A stretch of DNA of 64,000 nucleotides, from NCBI RefSeq assembly GCF_016862555.1, contig NZ_BONE01000010.1, positions 1 through 64,000 on the forward strand. Direction: 5' to 3'. The stretch's first letter is position 1, and the number at the start of each line of letters is the position of its first letter. Position numbers and translations under genes: made by a program. The stretch is from Asanoa siamensis. GTDB lineage: Bacteria; Actinomycetota; Actinomycetes; Mycobacteriales; Micromonosporaceae. Below, in pieces: positions 24,922-33,871 of this stretch. The notes beneath the pieces are model-generated. The model saw nothing but the letters and a program-made list of their open reading frames with translations. It was not told the origin of the DNA and searched no databases.

Positions 24922-25626
24922 ATGCGATGGAAGATCGCTGCCGGCGTTCTGGTGGCGCTGGCCTTTATGGTTCCGGCGGCACCGGCGGCGGCTCAGACGC
25001 AACGGCCCGGCCTCAACGAGTCCTGTCAGACGGTCGAGCGCAAGATCTACAAGGACATGCGCGAGCTCGTCAAGATCGACCTGGACACCGCCAACACGGC
25101 GCAGGTTCGCCTGCTGGCCAACCAGATCCTCTTCGCGGCGACCAACGACCAGTTGTCCGGGCTGTCCACCGCGCTCCAGGGTGGGCTGAACGGACCCGCG
25201 GATGACCTGCGCGCCTTCCTCAAGACGGACCTGCAGAACACGTGGTTCATCGACCTGCGGCTCCGGGTCAACCAGACGATGACGGGCGCCGGCACCAACG
25301 TGCGCGCGGCCGCGCAGAAGGCGCTCGACGCGGAGACGATCGACGCCCTCCTGGCTTACCTGAACGAGGACATGTGGGCCGCACGGGCGCGTGACTGCGC
25401 GGCCACGCCGTCACCGAACCCGAGCGCCACCCCCACCACCACGCCGACCGCGGGCCCGAGCCCGGTGACCTCGGGCAGCCCGGCCGCTCCGGGCGGCGAA
25501 GGCGGCGGTCTGCCCGTGACCGGTGCCAACACGGCGATCCTCGCCGGCGCCGGGGGAGCCCTGCTGCTCGTCGGCGCCGCGGTCTTCGTGATCGGCCGCC
25601 GCCGCCGCGCCCGCTTCGTGGCGTAG
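24922..25626 (+). CDS. LPxTG-anchored surface protein with ALF-type helical domain
   Basis: 234 residues. Signal peptide ending near AAAQ (residue 26), a helical domain at about 35-155 resembling ALF repeats (LVKIDLDTANTAQVRLLANQIL..., VRAAAQKALDAETIDALLAYL), a Ser/Thr/Pro linker, then sorting signal LPVTG, a hydrophobic helix and a basic tail. Sortase would attach it to peptidoglycan. RBS GGGGAGGAAAG (24905-24915). Function on the surface unknown. Confidence 0.88.
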   Translation: MRWKIAAGVLVALAFMVPAAPAAAQTQRPGLNESCQTVERKIYKDMRELVKIDLDTANTAQVRLLANQILFAATNDQLSGLSTALQGGLNGPADDLRAFLKTDLQNTWFIDLRLRVNQTMTGAGTNVRAAAQKALDAETIDALLAYLNEDMWAARARDCAATPSPNPSATPTTTPTAGPSPVTSGSPAAPGGEGGGLPVTGANTAILAGAGGALLLVGAAVFVIGRRRRARFVA

Positions 25627-25635
25627 CCCCGTCGA

Positions 25636-25674
25636 CGCGCGCCCGGCCCGACCCTCCGTCGAGCCGGGCGCGCG
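25636..25674 (+). terminator. 12-bp hairpin terminator of the LPxTG gene
   Basis: CGCGCGCCCGGC (25636-25647) pairs perfectly with GCCGGGCGCGCG (25663-25674) across a 15-nt loop, 10 bp after the stop codon. Confidence 0.75.
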
Positions 25675-25960
25675 CCGTACGTCGGCCGCACCTAGCGGGG
25701 CGCCGTCGGGGCGGTGCATTGTGGAGCGACCGCCGTGGAGATCGACCCTGGCGACTCGTCGCTCGAAGTCGCGGCAACGCTGCACGACAGCTCAGCCGGT
25801 GGGCCGACGCCGACGATGGGACAAGCCGGCGGACGGTCGGATGCCATACCTCTGGCCCTGATCGCCGAGTGCTTCGTGATCGAGGTCGTCGCCGAACCGC
25901 GGCCCGGCCAACGCCTGCCGCGGCGCGCGGACCTGCCGCCCTTCCTCGTCGTACGCTGCC
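25675..25960. other. Non-coding stretch between terminator and SDR gene
   Basis: No convincing gene. An open frame at 25714-26028 has no recognisable family, no RBS, and runs into the SDR gene on the other strand. No RNA structure stands out. Confidence 0.4.
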
Positions 25961-26722
25961 TCAGCGCGACTCCGGATCCTGCCCCTGCGCCGCGCGGCCG
26001 CCGTCGACCGGTAACACCGCGCCCGTGATCAGGCTGGCGGCGGGAGAGAGAAGGAACGCCACCGCTTCCGCCACCTCCTCCGCGCGCCCCACCCGGCCGA
26101 GCGGGTGCAGGTCCGCCATCTGCGCGGCCACCTGGGTCGCCATCACCGGAGACAGGCCCGCCAGGTAGTCCGCGTAGCGTTCCGTCGAGATCGAACCCAG
26201 CGCCACCGCGTTCGCGCGGATGCCTGACCCCCCGTAGTCCACTGCCAACGCCCGGGTCAGGCCCTCGACCGCCGCCTTCGCCGTCGCGTAGGGGAGGGCG
26301 CCGCGGACCGCGCGTTGCGCCTGGTGCGACGAGACGTTGACGATCGCGCCGCCGTTGCCCGCCGCCAGGAAGCGGCGGACCGCCACCGACGAGCCCACCA
26401 CCGCCGGCGCCAGGTTCGCCGCGATCAGCGAGACCACCTCCGGCCCCGGGGCGGTGTCCAGCGACAGGTCACGGAAGACGGCCGCGTTGTTGACCCAACC
26501 CGCCAGCGGTGCCGCCGCCTCCGCTTGGTCCGCCGCCGCCGACGCCGCCGCCTCGTCGGACGCGTCGCCCGTCACCGCCAGCAGCCGCGGATGTGACCAG
26601 GTCACCGGGGCCAGGTCGAGGACCACCACCGTCGCCGCGTCGGCGGCCAGCAACCGCGACGCGATCGCCCGGCCCACACCGGCCGCGCCGCCCGTGACCA
26701 CATAGGACGCGGGAGCGCTCAC
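25961..26722 (-). CDS. Short-chain dehydrogenase/reductase
   Basis: 253 residues, classical SDR. Cofactor motif TGGAAGVGRAIA (about 10-17), NNAA (about 88-91), catalytic Ser (NVSSHQAQR) and YATAK (about 143-147), and C-terminal ITGAVLPVDGGRA. An acidic residue after strand 2 (VVVLDLAP) suggests NAD(H) preference. Substrate unknown. ATGA overlap with the photolyase gene upstream: one transcript. Confidence 0.92.
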   Translation of the reverse strand: MSAPASYVVTGGAAGVGRAIASRLLAADAATVVVLDLAPVTWSHPRLLAVTGDASDEAAASAAADQAEAAAPLAGWVNNAAVFRDLSLDTAPGPEVVSLIAANLAPAVVGSSVAVRRFLAAGNGGAIVNVSSHQAQRAVRGALPYATAKAAVEGLTRALAVDYGGSGIRANAVALGSISTERYADYLAGLSPVMATQVAAQMADLHPLGRVGRAEEVAEAVAFLLSPAASLITGAVLPVDGGRAAQGQDPESR

Positions 26723-28188
26723 GGCGCCTCGTCACCCCGCGAGCGTTCCTGGGCGCGGACCGCGGGCAGGTCGTCGATCCGGTCCAACTGCCGCATCGCC
26801 TGCCCCAGGCGCGCGTTGCCGCGCAGGCGGCCGCGGTTGCGATCGAGAAAAGCCCAGTAACCCGCCGTGTACGGGCACGCGTTGACGCCCAGGCGCGAGC
26901 GGGGGTCGTAGCGGCAACCGCGGCAGTAGTCGCTCATCCGGTTGATGTAGGCGCCGCCGGCCGCGTACGGCTTCGTGGTCATCGCACCCAGGTCCGCGTA
27001 CTGGCTCATCCCGACGACGTTGGCCGTCATCACCCACTCGTAGCCGTCGACGAACGAGCGGTGGAACCAGTCCACCAGGTCGGCCGGGCGCCAGCCGCGC
27101 TGCAGCGCGTAGTTGCCGAGCACCATCAGGCGCGGGATGTGGTGCACCCAGCCGCGGTCGCGGACGCCGGCCAGCACGTCCGACAGGCAGTGCGCCTCGA
27201 CGGCGTCCGCGTCCAGCGCGCTGAACCAGGCGGGGACCCGGCGGGTCGCGCGCAGGCCGTTCGCGCCGCCGTAGTCGGCGTCGAAGTACCAGTAGAGGTG
27301 CCAGATGTAGTCGCGCCAGCCGATCAGTTGCCGGACGAAACCCTCCACCGAGGACAGTGGGGCGGCGCCGGAACGGTACGCCGCCTCCGCCCGGTGCACC
27401 GCGTCCAGCGGGTCGATCAAACCGAGGTTCATCGGCGCCGAGAGCAGGCTGTGCGCCATCCACGGGTCGCCGGAGAGCATCGCGTCCTCGTACGGGCCGA
27501 ACGCCGGTAGTCGGTGCGCGACGAAGTGGCGTAGTCGGGCCAGCGCCTCGCGGCGGGTCGCCGGGAACACCCGCGGGCCGTCGTTGCCGACGAACCGGAT
27601 GCCCTCGCGTTCCCAGCGGTCCAGGTCCGCGCGTACGCCCTCGTCGATCTCGTCCTCGACCGGCATCGGCGGGTCCGGCACCTCGACGCCCGACGCGGGC
27701 GGTGGCTGGCGGTTCTCGGTGTCGAGGTTCCACTTGCCGCCCGCGGGCGCGTCACCGTCCATCAGCACGTCGTGGCGGCGCCGGGCGTCGCGGTAGAAGT
27801 CCTCCATCCGCAGCCGGCCGTGCCGTTCGTCGGCCCAGGCGACGAACTCGGCGGGCGGGGTGGCGAAGCCGCGCGGCGGCAGCATCGTCACCCCGTCGAG
27901 CGACTGGACGAACTCGCGGGCCCGGCGAGAGGTCGGATGGCATACGTCGAGTGGTTCGCCGCTGACCTTGCGTAGTGCCTCGCCGTAGGTGTCGGTACGC
28001 AGGAAGATCGCTTGGTCGCCGAGTTCGGCCGCGCGGTGCCGCAGAGCGGAGAGCACGAGGTGGGCCTTCTGCCGGTGGAACGCGCGACGGCGGAAAACGG
28101 CCTTCGACTCGATCAGCAGCACGGGTTGGCGGGGCGCGTCGAGGAAGTGCGGCCCCAACTGGTCGGCGAACAACCACCGGCGGATCAT
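26719..28188 (-). CDS. Iron-sulfur (6-4)-type photolyase / CryPro family
   Basis: 489 residues, the length of the prokaryotic FeS-BCP photolyases (PhrB). N-terminal antenna domain (WLFADQLGPHFLD) and C-terminal FAD domain (WVMTANVVGMSQYADLGAMTTKPY, GGAYINRMSDYC). Four Cys fit a [4Fe-4S] cluster: one in VEAHCLSD and three in YCRGCRYDPR...NACPY. Repairs UV photoproducts with light. First gene of an operon with the SDR. The family typically also binds a lumazine cofactor. Confidence 0.92.
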   Translation of the reverse strand: MIRRWLFADQLGPHFLDAPRQPVLLIESKAVFRRRAFHRQKAHLVLSALRHRAAELGDQAIFLRTDTYGEALRKVSGEPLDVCHPTSRRAREFVQSLDGVTMLPPRGFATPPAEFVAWADERHGRLRMEDFYRDARRRHDVLMDGDAPAGGKWNLDTENRQPPPASGVEVPDPPMPVEDEIDEGVRADLDRWEREGIRFVGNDGPRVFPATRREALARLRHFVAHRLPAFGPYEDAMLSGDPWMAHSLLSAPMNLGLIDPLDAVHRAEAAYRSGAAPLSSVEGFVRQLIGWRDYIWHLYWYFDADYGGANGLRATRRVPAWFSALDADAVEAHCLSDVLAGVRDRGWVHHIPRLMVLGNYALQRGWRPADLVDWFHRSFVDGYEWVMTANVVGMSQYADLGAMTTKPYAAGGAYINRMSDYCRGCRYDPRSRLGVNACPYTAGYWAFLDRNRGRLRGNARLGQAMRQLDRIDDLPAVRAQERSRGDEAP

Positions 28189-28217
28189 CCGATCATTGTG
28201 CCCCTCTTACGGATGAT

Positions 28218-29240
28218 TCAACCGTCCGCCTTGCGCGTCACGATCGTGTCGCGAAGCTGACTCAGCAGCGCGTTGCTGTCGTCGACGTCGAGCCGGGTGA
28301 AGACGCCGGTGCCGAGGCTGCCGTGGTCGGCCCACGAGCAGACCACGACCTCGGTGCCCTTGTCGGTGCCGACGCCGCAGCGCCGGCTCTCGCCGCGCTC
28401 GGTGTCGGCCATCGTCCGCACGTCGCGCAGGTTGTAGGTGGGCGTCACCCGGCCGATCTCGTTGGTCACGTCGCTGTCGGGGGAGACGTGCAGGCCGGTC
28501 GTGCCGAAGACGGTGGTGCGCTTGCCGTCGCCGTCGACGAAGAGGCCCGCGAAGGGGGAACCGCCGACGAACCAGTACGACTTGGACACTTCCGCCTTCA
28601 ACTCGTTGGCGGCTCGCTGGCTCTGCGGGTCGTCGCGCAGCGTCAGGCCGGCGACCGTGGTCGGCACCGCCGCGTCCGCCGGGAACTGGGAGTAGAACGG
28701 CTCGCCGAACCAGGCCGGGCAGCCGCAGCAGCAGAGCAGCGAGAGCAGCGCGAACCAGGGCCAGCGGCGGCGCCGGCGCACCGGGACGGCGACGTAGCCG
28801 GGCGGTGGGCGCCAGCCCGGCGGCGGACCGGCCGGCTCGGGCCGCTTGGCCGTGCGCTCCTTGCGCTTCGTGACCGGCGCCGGCAACGGCGGGGGAGAAG
28901 GTGGCGACGCAGGTGCCGGGGGCGGCACGGCCGGTTCCTGCCGCGTCGGGGGATAGGCCACGTCCATCGGGTACGACGGCAGCGGGTCGACGTCGGCCCA
29001 CGGGTCGACGGGGGTGTCGTCGTCGCCGAACCGCCGCCCCGTCGGCAGGTCGAGCGTGGGGTCGCGGGGCTGCGCGGGCGGTGGCGGCGGTGGCGGGAAG
29101 CGCGTCTCGTCCTCGAGCCAGCGCTTGCGCTTGGGCCCGGGCGGCGGCACGGGCGCGGCGCCGCTCCACTTCGGCCCCGGCTCCACCGGCGTCACCGGCT
29201 CGGTCACGCCGCCCTGGCGCTCCCGTTCCTCTTCCGCCAT
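28218..29240 (-). CDS. Membrane-anchored protein with Pro-rich cytoplasmic region
   Basis: 340 residues. Residues 1-155 are Pro-rich and low-complexity with acidic and basic patches, then a basic cluster (RRRRRWPW), one TM helix at about 163-180 ending in CCCGC, and an extracytoplasmic domain of about 155 residues (FVGGSPFAGLFVDGDGKRTTVFGTTGLHVSPDSDV...). Resembles actinobacterial membrane proteins of unknown function. The gene ends 29 bp before the photolyase start on the same strand. Confidence 0.7.
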   Translation of the reverse strand: MAEEERERQGGVTEPVTPVEPGPKWSGAAPVPPPGPKRKRWLEDETRFPPPPPPPAQPRDPTLDLPTGRRFGDDDTPVDPWADVDPLPSYPMDVAYPPTRQEPAVPPPAPASPPSPPPLPAPVTKRKERTAKRPEPAGPPPGWRPPPGYVAVPVRRRRRWPWFALLSLLCCCGCPAWFGEPFYSQFPADAAVPTTVAGLTLRDDPQSQRAANELKAEVSKSYWFVGGSPFAGLFVDGDGKRTTVFGTTGLHVSPDSDVTNEIGRVTPTYNLRDVRTMADTERGESRRCGVGTDKGTEVVVCSWADHGSLGTGVFTRLDVDDSNALLSQLRDTIVTRKADG

Positions 29241-29292
29241 CGCGAAGCGCTCCTCCCACAGCCGGCCCGACCCGAGGTTAGACGAAGAGAGC

Positions 29293-29298
29293 TAGTCT
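29293..29298 (+). promoter_or_regulatory. -10 box TAGTCT before the VOC gene
   Basis: TAGTCT lies 8 nt before ATG 29307, another leaderless-type spacing. Confidence 0.4.
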
Positions 29299-29306
29299 TC
29301 CGCCCC

Positions 29307-29702
29307 ATGCACATCGAACTTGCGGCGCTGGTCGTCGACGACTACGACGAGGCGATCGGGTTCTTCGTCGACGCGCTCGGTTTCGACCTGGTCGAGGACA
29401 GTCCGTCGACCACCAACGACGGCCGGCCCAAGCGCTGGGTGGTGGTGCGCCCGCCGGGTGCCGCGACCGGGCTCCTGCTCGCCCGGGCCGACGGCGACGA
29501 GCAGGCGAAGACAGTCGGCAACCAGCTCGCCGGGCGGGTCGGCTTCTTCCTGCGGGTCGACGACTTCGCGGCGGCGTACGAGCGGATGCGCGAGGCCGGC
29601 GTGACCTTCCACGGCGAGCCGCGCCACGAGCCCTACGGCAGCGTCGTGGTGTTCGAGGACGTCGCCGGCAACAAGTGGGACCTCCTCGGCCCGCGCCCGT
29701 AA
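29307..29702 (+). CDS. VOC (glyoxalase/bleomycin-resistance) family protein
   Basis: 131 residues, two beta-alpha-beta-beta-beta units. VDDYDEAIGFFVDALGFDLVEDSP, GRVGFFLRVDDFAAAYERMREAGVTF and VVFEDVAGNKWDLL are typical. Metal ligands (His 2, Glu in VFEDVAGNKWDLL and others) suggest an extradiol/glyoxalase-like enzyme; substrate unknown. Its stop codon lies inside the terminator shared with the convergent prenyltransferase gene. Confidence 0.88.
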   Translation: MHIELAALVVDDYDEAIGFFVDALGFDLVEDSPSTTNDGRPKRWVVVRPPGAATGLLLARADGDEQAKTVGNQLAGRVGFFLRVDDFAAAYERMREAGVTFHGEPRHEPYGSVVVFEDVAGNKWDLLGPRP

Positions 29703-29750
29703 GGAACGGTCCGTTGTTAACGCATAGCGTTAACAACGGACCGTTCCTTA
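29700..29750. terminator. 24-bp perfect hairpin, bidirectional terminator
   Basis: 29700-29723 and 29727-29750 are exact complements around the loop ATA. The arm reads from TAAGGAACGGTCC to TTAACGC. It sits between convergent genes (stop codons at 29702 and 29754), so it should end both transcripts. Such a long arm with a 3-nt loop is exceptional for this window. Confidence 0.9.
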
Positions 29751-29753
29751 CCA

Positions 29754-30770
29754 CTAGCGAACCGCCACCCACACCGCCCAGGCCGCCAGACCGAGGATCA
29801 GCAGCGCGCCGGCCCGGCGGGTGTGGATGAACGCCAGCGGTGCCCACCACAGTGGCCAGACCGGGTTGTTCGGCGGTGGGTCCACGGGCTTCGGCTCGCG
29901 GAACCGCCGCCACACCCAGACCAGGGTGGGCAGGCCGCCGAGCGTGAGCAGAGCCGGCCAGGGCAGCTCACCCAGCGACACCAGGACCACCACGCCCACG
30001 TAGTAGAGGACCATCATGCCGACGGTGGCCGCCTTGGCGAGCGGTTCGCCGAGCACCACCGGCAGCGTGCGGGTCCCGCTCCGGCCGTCGTACGGCAGCT
30101 TGTCGATGTGCTTGCCCATCAGCACCGTGGTCGGCAGCAGCGCGTAGACGAGCGCCGTGACCACGACCGCCCAGGGCAGCGTGCCGGTGCCGGCGTAGTA
30201 GACCCCGCCGACCATCAGCGGACCCCAGGTGACCAGCACGTCCGCCTCGCCGAGGCCGATCTTCTTGAGCCGCAGGGGCGGCGCGGTGTAGGCCCAGGAG
30301 AGGAACAGCCCGCCGAGCGCGAACGCCGCGATCCACCAGTCCTGCCGGACGATCAGCGTGATCATGATGGCCAGGTCGATCACCTGACAGAGCAGGATGC
30401 CCACGACGAGCTGCCGGCGGGTGACCAGCCCGGCGAGGATCGGGTGCGGCGCGTACAGCGCCCGCGGGTAGTCGGCCGTGTCGTTGCCGACGTCGGTGTC
30501 GGTGAGGTCGTTCATCAGGTTGTTGGCCAGGTGCGCCACGACGATGCCGACGACGGCCAGCACGATGTTGAGCCAGTCGACGGACACGACGGCCACGGCA
30601 GCCAGCAGAACGGCGATCAAACCCGAAACGAAGGTCATCGGGAGTACGCCGGCGCGGGTCACGACCAGCCAGCGGGTGACCGGGTCGACGACGCCCTGGG
30701 CGGGCGGGTTGGTGGTGGCGAACGCGTATCGCCAGGCCGACAGCCGGTCGGCAACGCTGAGGCTGCTCAC
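29754..30770 (-). CDS. UbiA-family prenyltransferase
   Basis: 338 residues with about nine TM helices. First Asp-rich motif NLMNDLTDTDVGND (about 85-95) and second motif HIDKLPYDGRSGTRTLP are those of UbiA-type aromatic prenyltransferases, which attach an isoprenoid chain to an aromatic acceptor using Mg2+. MenA-like function (menaquinone) is possible but the motifs do not prove it. GTG 30770 chosen because a TACCAT -10 box (minus strand, 30778-30783) lies 7 nt upstream and homologous sequence starts there. Confidence 0.8.
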   Translation of the reverse strand: MSSLSVADRLSAWRYAFATTNPPAQGVVDPVTRWLVVTRAGVLPMTFVSGLIAVLLAAVAVVSVDWLNIVLAVVGIVVAHLANNLMNDLTDTDVGNDTADYPRALYAPHPILAGLVTRRQLVVGILLCQVIDLAIMITLIVRQDWWIAAFALGGLFLSWAYTAPPLRLKKIGLGEADVLVTWGPLMVGGVYYAGTGTLPWAVVVTALVYALLPTTVLMGKHIDKLPYDGRSGTRTLPVVLGEPLAKAATVGMMVLYYVGVVVLVSLGELPWPALLTLGGLPTLVWVWRRFREPKPVDPPPNNPVWPLWWAPLAFIHTRRAGALLILGLAAWAVWVAVR

Positions 30771-30777
30771 GGCATCG

Positions 30778-30783
30778 ATGGTA
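30778..30783 (-). promoter_or_regulatory. -10 box TACCAT of the prenyltransferase gene
   Basis: Minus-strand TACCAT followed by 7 nt and the GTG start; leaderless type. Confidence 0.45.
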
Positions 30784-30880
30784 CGCCGATCTTGAACTCG
30801 TTCAACTCGGCCGGTGTACGCGCGGAAGGCCGCGGCCACGCGCCGCGTACCCTGGTTGGTTGGGATTGAAGGAGGGGTCG

Positions 30881-32818
30881 ATGACCGTCGCAACCGTGTG
30901 GCCGCGGCTCGAGCAGCTGCTGCCGCTGGTCAGCAAGCCGATCCAGTACGTCGGCGGCGAGCTGGGCGGGGTGCGCAAGGAGTGGGAGACCACCACCGTG
31001 CGCTGGGCCCTGATGTACCCCGACGCCTACGAGGTGGGCCTGCCCAACCAGGGCGTGCAGATCCTCTACGAGGTGCTCAACGAGCAGCCCGACGTGCTGG
31101 CCGAGCGCACGTACGCCGTCTGGCCCGATCTCGAGGCCCTGATGCGCGAGCACGGCGTGCCGCAGTTCACCGTCGACGCGCACCGCCCCGTCCGGGCGTT
31201 CGACCTGCTCGGGCTCTCGTTCGCGACCGAGCTCGGCTACACCAACATGCTCACGGCGCTCGACCTGGCCGGCATCCCGCTGCTGGCGAAGGACCGCACC
31301 GACGAGGACCCGATCGTGCTGGCCGGCGGCCACGCCGCGTTCAACCCCGAGCCGATCGCCGACTTCCTCGACGCGGCCGTGCTGGGCGACGGCGAGGAGG
31401 CGGTCCTCGAGGTCACCGCGCTGGTCCGGGCCTGGAAGGAAGAGGGCTCCCCGGGCGGTCGCGACGAGCTGCTGCTGCGGCTGGCCAAGACCGAGAGCGT
31501 GTACGTGCCGCGCTTCTACGACGTCGACTACCTGCCCGACGGCCGGATCCAGCGGGTCGTGCCCAACCGGGCGGGCGTGCCGTTCCGGGTGCACAAGCGC
31601 ACGACGATGGACCTCGACCAGTGGCCGTACCCGAAGAAGCCCATCGTGCCCCTGGCCGAGACCGTGCACGAGCGGTACGCCGTCGAGATCTTCCGGGGCT
31701 GCACGCGCGGCTGCCGGTTCTGCCAGGCGGGCATGATCACCCGGCCGGTCCGCGAGCGGTCGATCACCACGGTCGGCCAGATGGTCAAGGAGGGCCTGGA
31801 GTTCTCCGGCTTCTCCGAGGTCGGCCTGCTCTCGCTGTCCAGCGCCGACCACTCCGAGATCGGTGACATCTGCTCCGGCCTGGCCGAGCAGTATGAGGGC
31901 ACCAACGTCTCGCTCTCGCTGCCGTCGACGCGGGTCGACGCGTTCAACATCGAGCTCGCCCAGGAGCTGTCCCGCAACGGCCGGCGGACGGGCCTGACGT
32001 TCGCGCCCGAGGGCGGCTCCGAGCGGATCCGCAAGGTGATCAACAAGATGGTGTCCGAGGAGGACCTCATCCGCACCGTGGTCACCGCCTACACCAACGG
32101 CTGGCGCCAGGTGAAGCTCTACTTCATGTGCGGCCTGCCCACCGAGACCGACGAGGACGTGCTGCAGATCGCCCGCCTCGCGCACGAGGTGATCAAGGCC
32201 GGTCGCGCGGCCACCGGGTCCAAGGACATCCGCTGCACGGTCTCCATCGGCGGGTTCGTGCCCAAGCCGCACACGCCGTTCCAGTGGGCCTCGATGTCGA
32301 CGCCCGAGGTGATCGACAACCGGCTCAAGCTGCTCAAGCAGGCGATCAACAGCGACCGGTCGCTGGGCCGGGCGATCGGCTACCGCTACCACGACGGCCA
32401 ACCGTCGCTGATCGAAGGCCTGCTCTCCCGCGGCGACCGCCGGGTCGGCGCCGTGATCCGCAAGGTGTGGGAGGACGGCGGCCGGTTCGACGGGTGGAGC
32501 GAGCACTTCTCCTACCAGCGCTGGGTCGACGCCGCCGCGGCCGAGCTGCCGACCTTCGGGGTCGACCTCGACTGGTTCACCACCCGCGAGCGCGACGAGC
32601 TCGAGGTGCTGCCCTGGGACCACCTCGACTCCGGGCTCGACAAGGACTGGCTCTGGCAGGACTGGCAGGACTCGATGAGCGAGTTCGAGCAGGACGACTG
32701 CCGGTGGACCCCGTGCTTCGACTGCGGCGTCTGCCCGTCCATGGACACCGAGATCCAGATCGGCCCGACGGGCCGCAAGCTGCTGCCGCTGACGCCGGTC
32801 GGCAGCGGGAATGGCTGA
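30881..32818 (+). CDS. B12-binding-domain radical SAM protein (TIGR03960 family)
   Basis: 645 residues from ATG 30881 (GGAGGGG at 30871-30877). N-terminal cobalamin-binding-like domain (PDAYEVGLPNQGVQILYEVLN, LGLSFATELGYTNML), then a radical SAM core with C-x3-C-x2-C (RGCTRGCRFCQAG, about residues 283-290), and a C-terminal Cys pair region (CRWTPCFDCGVC). The family is nearly always next to a DUF2344 gene and RNase E/G in actinobacteria; a role in RNA modification or tRNA/rRNA maturation is suspected but not proven. The DUF2344 partner is found 1.9 kb downstream. Confidence 0.92.
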   Translation: MTVATVWPRLEQLLPLVSKPIQYVGGELGGVRKEWETTTVRWALMYPDAYEVGLPNQGVQILYEVLNEQPDVLAERTYAVWPDLEALMREHGVPQFTVDAHRPVRAFDLLGLSFATELGYTNMLTALDLAGIPLLAKDRTDEDPIVLAGGHAAFNPEPIADFLDAAVLGDGEEAVLEVTALVRAWKEEGSPGGRDELLLRLAKTESVYVPRFYDVDYLPDGRIQRVVPNRAGVPFRVHKRTTMDLDQWPYPKKPIVPLAETVHERYAVEIFRGCTRGCRFCQAGMITRPVRERSITTVGQMVKEGLEFSGFSEVGLLSLSSADHSEIGDICSGLAEQYEGTNVSLSLPSTRVDAFNIELAQELSRNGRRTGLTFAPEGGSERIRKVINKMVSEEDLIRTVVTAYTNGWRQVKLYFMCGLPTETDEDVLQIARLAHEVIKAGRAATGSKDIRCTVSIGGFVPKPHTPFQWASMSTPEVIDNRLKLLKQAINSDRSLGRAIGYRYHDGQPSLIEGLLSRGDRRVGAVIRKVWEDGGRFDGWSEHFSYQRWVDAAAAELPTFGVDLDWFTTRERDELEVLPWDHLDSGLDKDWLWQDWQDSMSEFEQDDCRWTPCFDCGVCPSMDTEIQIGPTGRKLLPLTPVGSGNG

Positions 32819-33242
32819 GCTTCGGTTCGTCACGCCGGTCGACGACGCCGGTCTCGAGGACTGGCGCCGTGTCCACAACACGGTCGTGCCGCCCTTCCCG
32901 CTCTCGCTCGCCGACGTGCGCGAACGGGCCGAGCGGAACCGCCTGGAGCTCGCGTACCTGGGCGCCGTCGCGGTCGGCAACTCGACCGTGCGGCCCCCGG
33001 ACGCGGACGGCGTCGCGGTCGTGATCGCGCGGGTGCTGCCCGAGCACCGGGGGCGCGGCTTCGGTGCGCTGATCCACTCGCGGGCCCTGGCGTTCGCCCG
33101 GGCGCTGGACCCCGTCGCGATCGAGACCCTCGTGCTCGCGGCCAACGTCGACGGCTTGCGCTTCGCGGAGCGGCAGGGCTACGTCGAGGCGTCGCGGTAC
33201 GTCGTCGACGGCGCTCGAGAGGTGCGGCTGCGCCTGCCGTAG
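32811..33242 (+). CDS. GNAT acetyltransferase
   Basis: 143 residues. Acetyl-CoA-binding motif A VLPEHRGRGFGALIHSRAL (about 78-96), followed by motif B (AANVDGLRFAERQGYVEA). Overlaps the 3' end of the radical SAM gene by 8 bp, so it is co-translated. Substrate unknown. Confidence 0.88.
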   Translation: MAELRFVTPVDDAGLEDWRRVHNTVVPPFPLSLADVRERAERNRLELAYLGAVAVGNSTVRPPDADGVAVVIARVLPEHRGRGFGALIHSRALAFARALDPVAIETLVLAANVDGLRFAERQGYVEASRYVVDGAREVRLRLP

Positions 33243-33298
33243 GCAAGCCAGCGGCCCGGCTCAGGGTCAATACGACCGCAATGTGAAAGCATGGCCGC

Positions 33299-33871
33299 AT
33301 GCCGAAACGGGTCGACCCCACCGAGCGGCGGACGCTGATCGCCGACGCGCTGATGCGGGTCGCGGCGCAACGCGGGCTGGAGGCGGTGAGCCTGCGCCAC
33401 GTTGCCGCCGAGGCCGGCGCGACCACGGGCCTGGTGCAGCACTACTTCGGCACCAAGGACGAGATGATGCTGTTCGCGCTCGACGTGGTCAGCGGCCACA
33501 TCGCCGAGCGGATGGAGGCGGCGGTCAGCGCGCTGGGCCCCGACCCGGCGCCGCGCGACCTGATCCGGACGATGGTCACCCAACTCCTGCCGCTCGACGA
33601 CGCCCGGCGCGCCGACGGCAAGGTCGGGCTGGCCTTCTTCGCGTACGCGGCCACCCGTCCCCACGTCGCCGAGGTGCAGCGGCGAGGCTCGGCCGGCCTG
33701 CGCGACTTCTTCGCCACGCTGATGCCGGAGCCCGCCGCGACGACCCTGCTCGCGCTGGTCGAGGGCCTGGCGCTCTACCTGCTCACCGACACCTACCCGG
33801 CCGAGGTCGCGCTGCGCAGCCTGGACGACTACCTCGACTCGGTGTTCACCCCGGCCGGCGGGCGACCGTGA
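33299..33871 (+). CDS. TetR family regulator
   Basis: 190 residues. HTH at about 12-56 (LIADALMRVAAQRGLEAVSLRHVAAEAGATTGLVQHYFGTKDEM) and a TetR_C_6-like helical domain. The 3' end overlaps the convergent methyltransferase gene by 26 bp. Targets unknown. Confidence 0.88.
   Translation: MPKRVDPTERRTLIADALMRVAAQRGLEAVSLRHVAAEAGATTGLVQHYFGTKDEMMLFALDVVSGHIAERMEAAVSALGPDPAPRDLIRTMVTQLLPLDDARRADGKVGLAFFAYAATRPHVAEVQRRGSAGLRDFFATLMPEPAATTLLALVEGLALYLLTDTYPAEVALRSLDDYLDSVFTPAGGRP

Noticed and set aside
25714-26028. A small gene in this open frame
   Set aside because: No family resemblance, no RBS, and it overlaps the SDR gene on the other strand.
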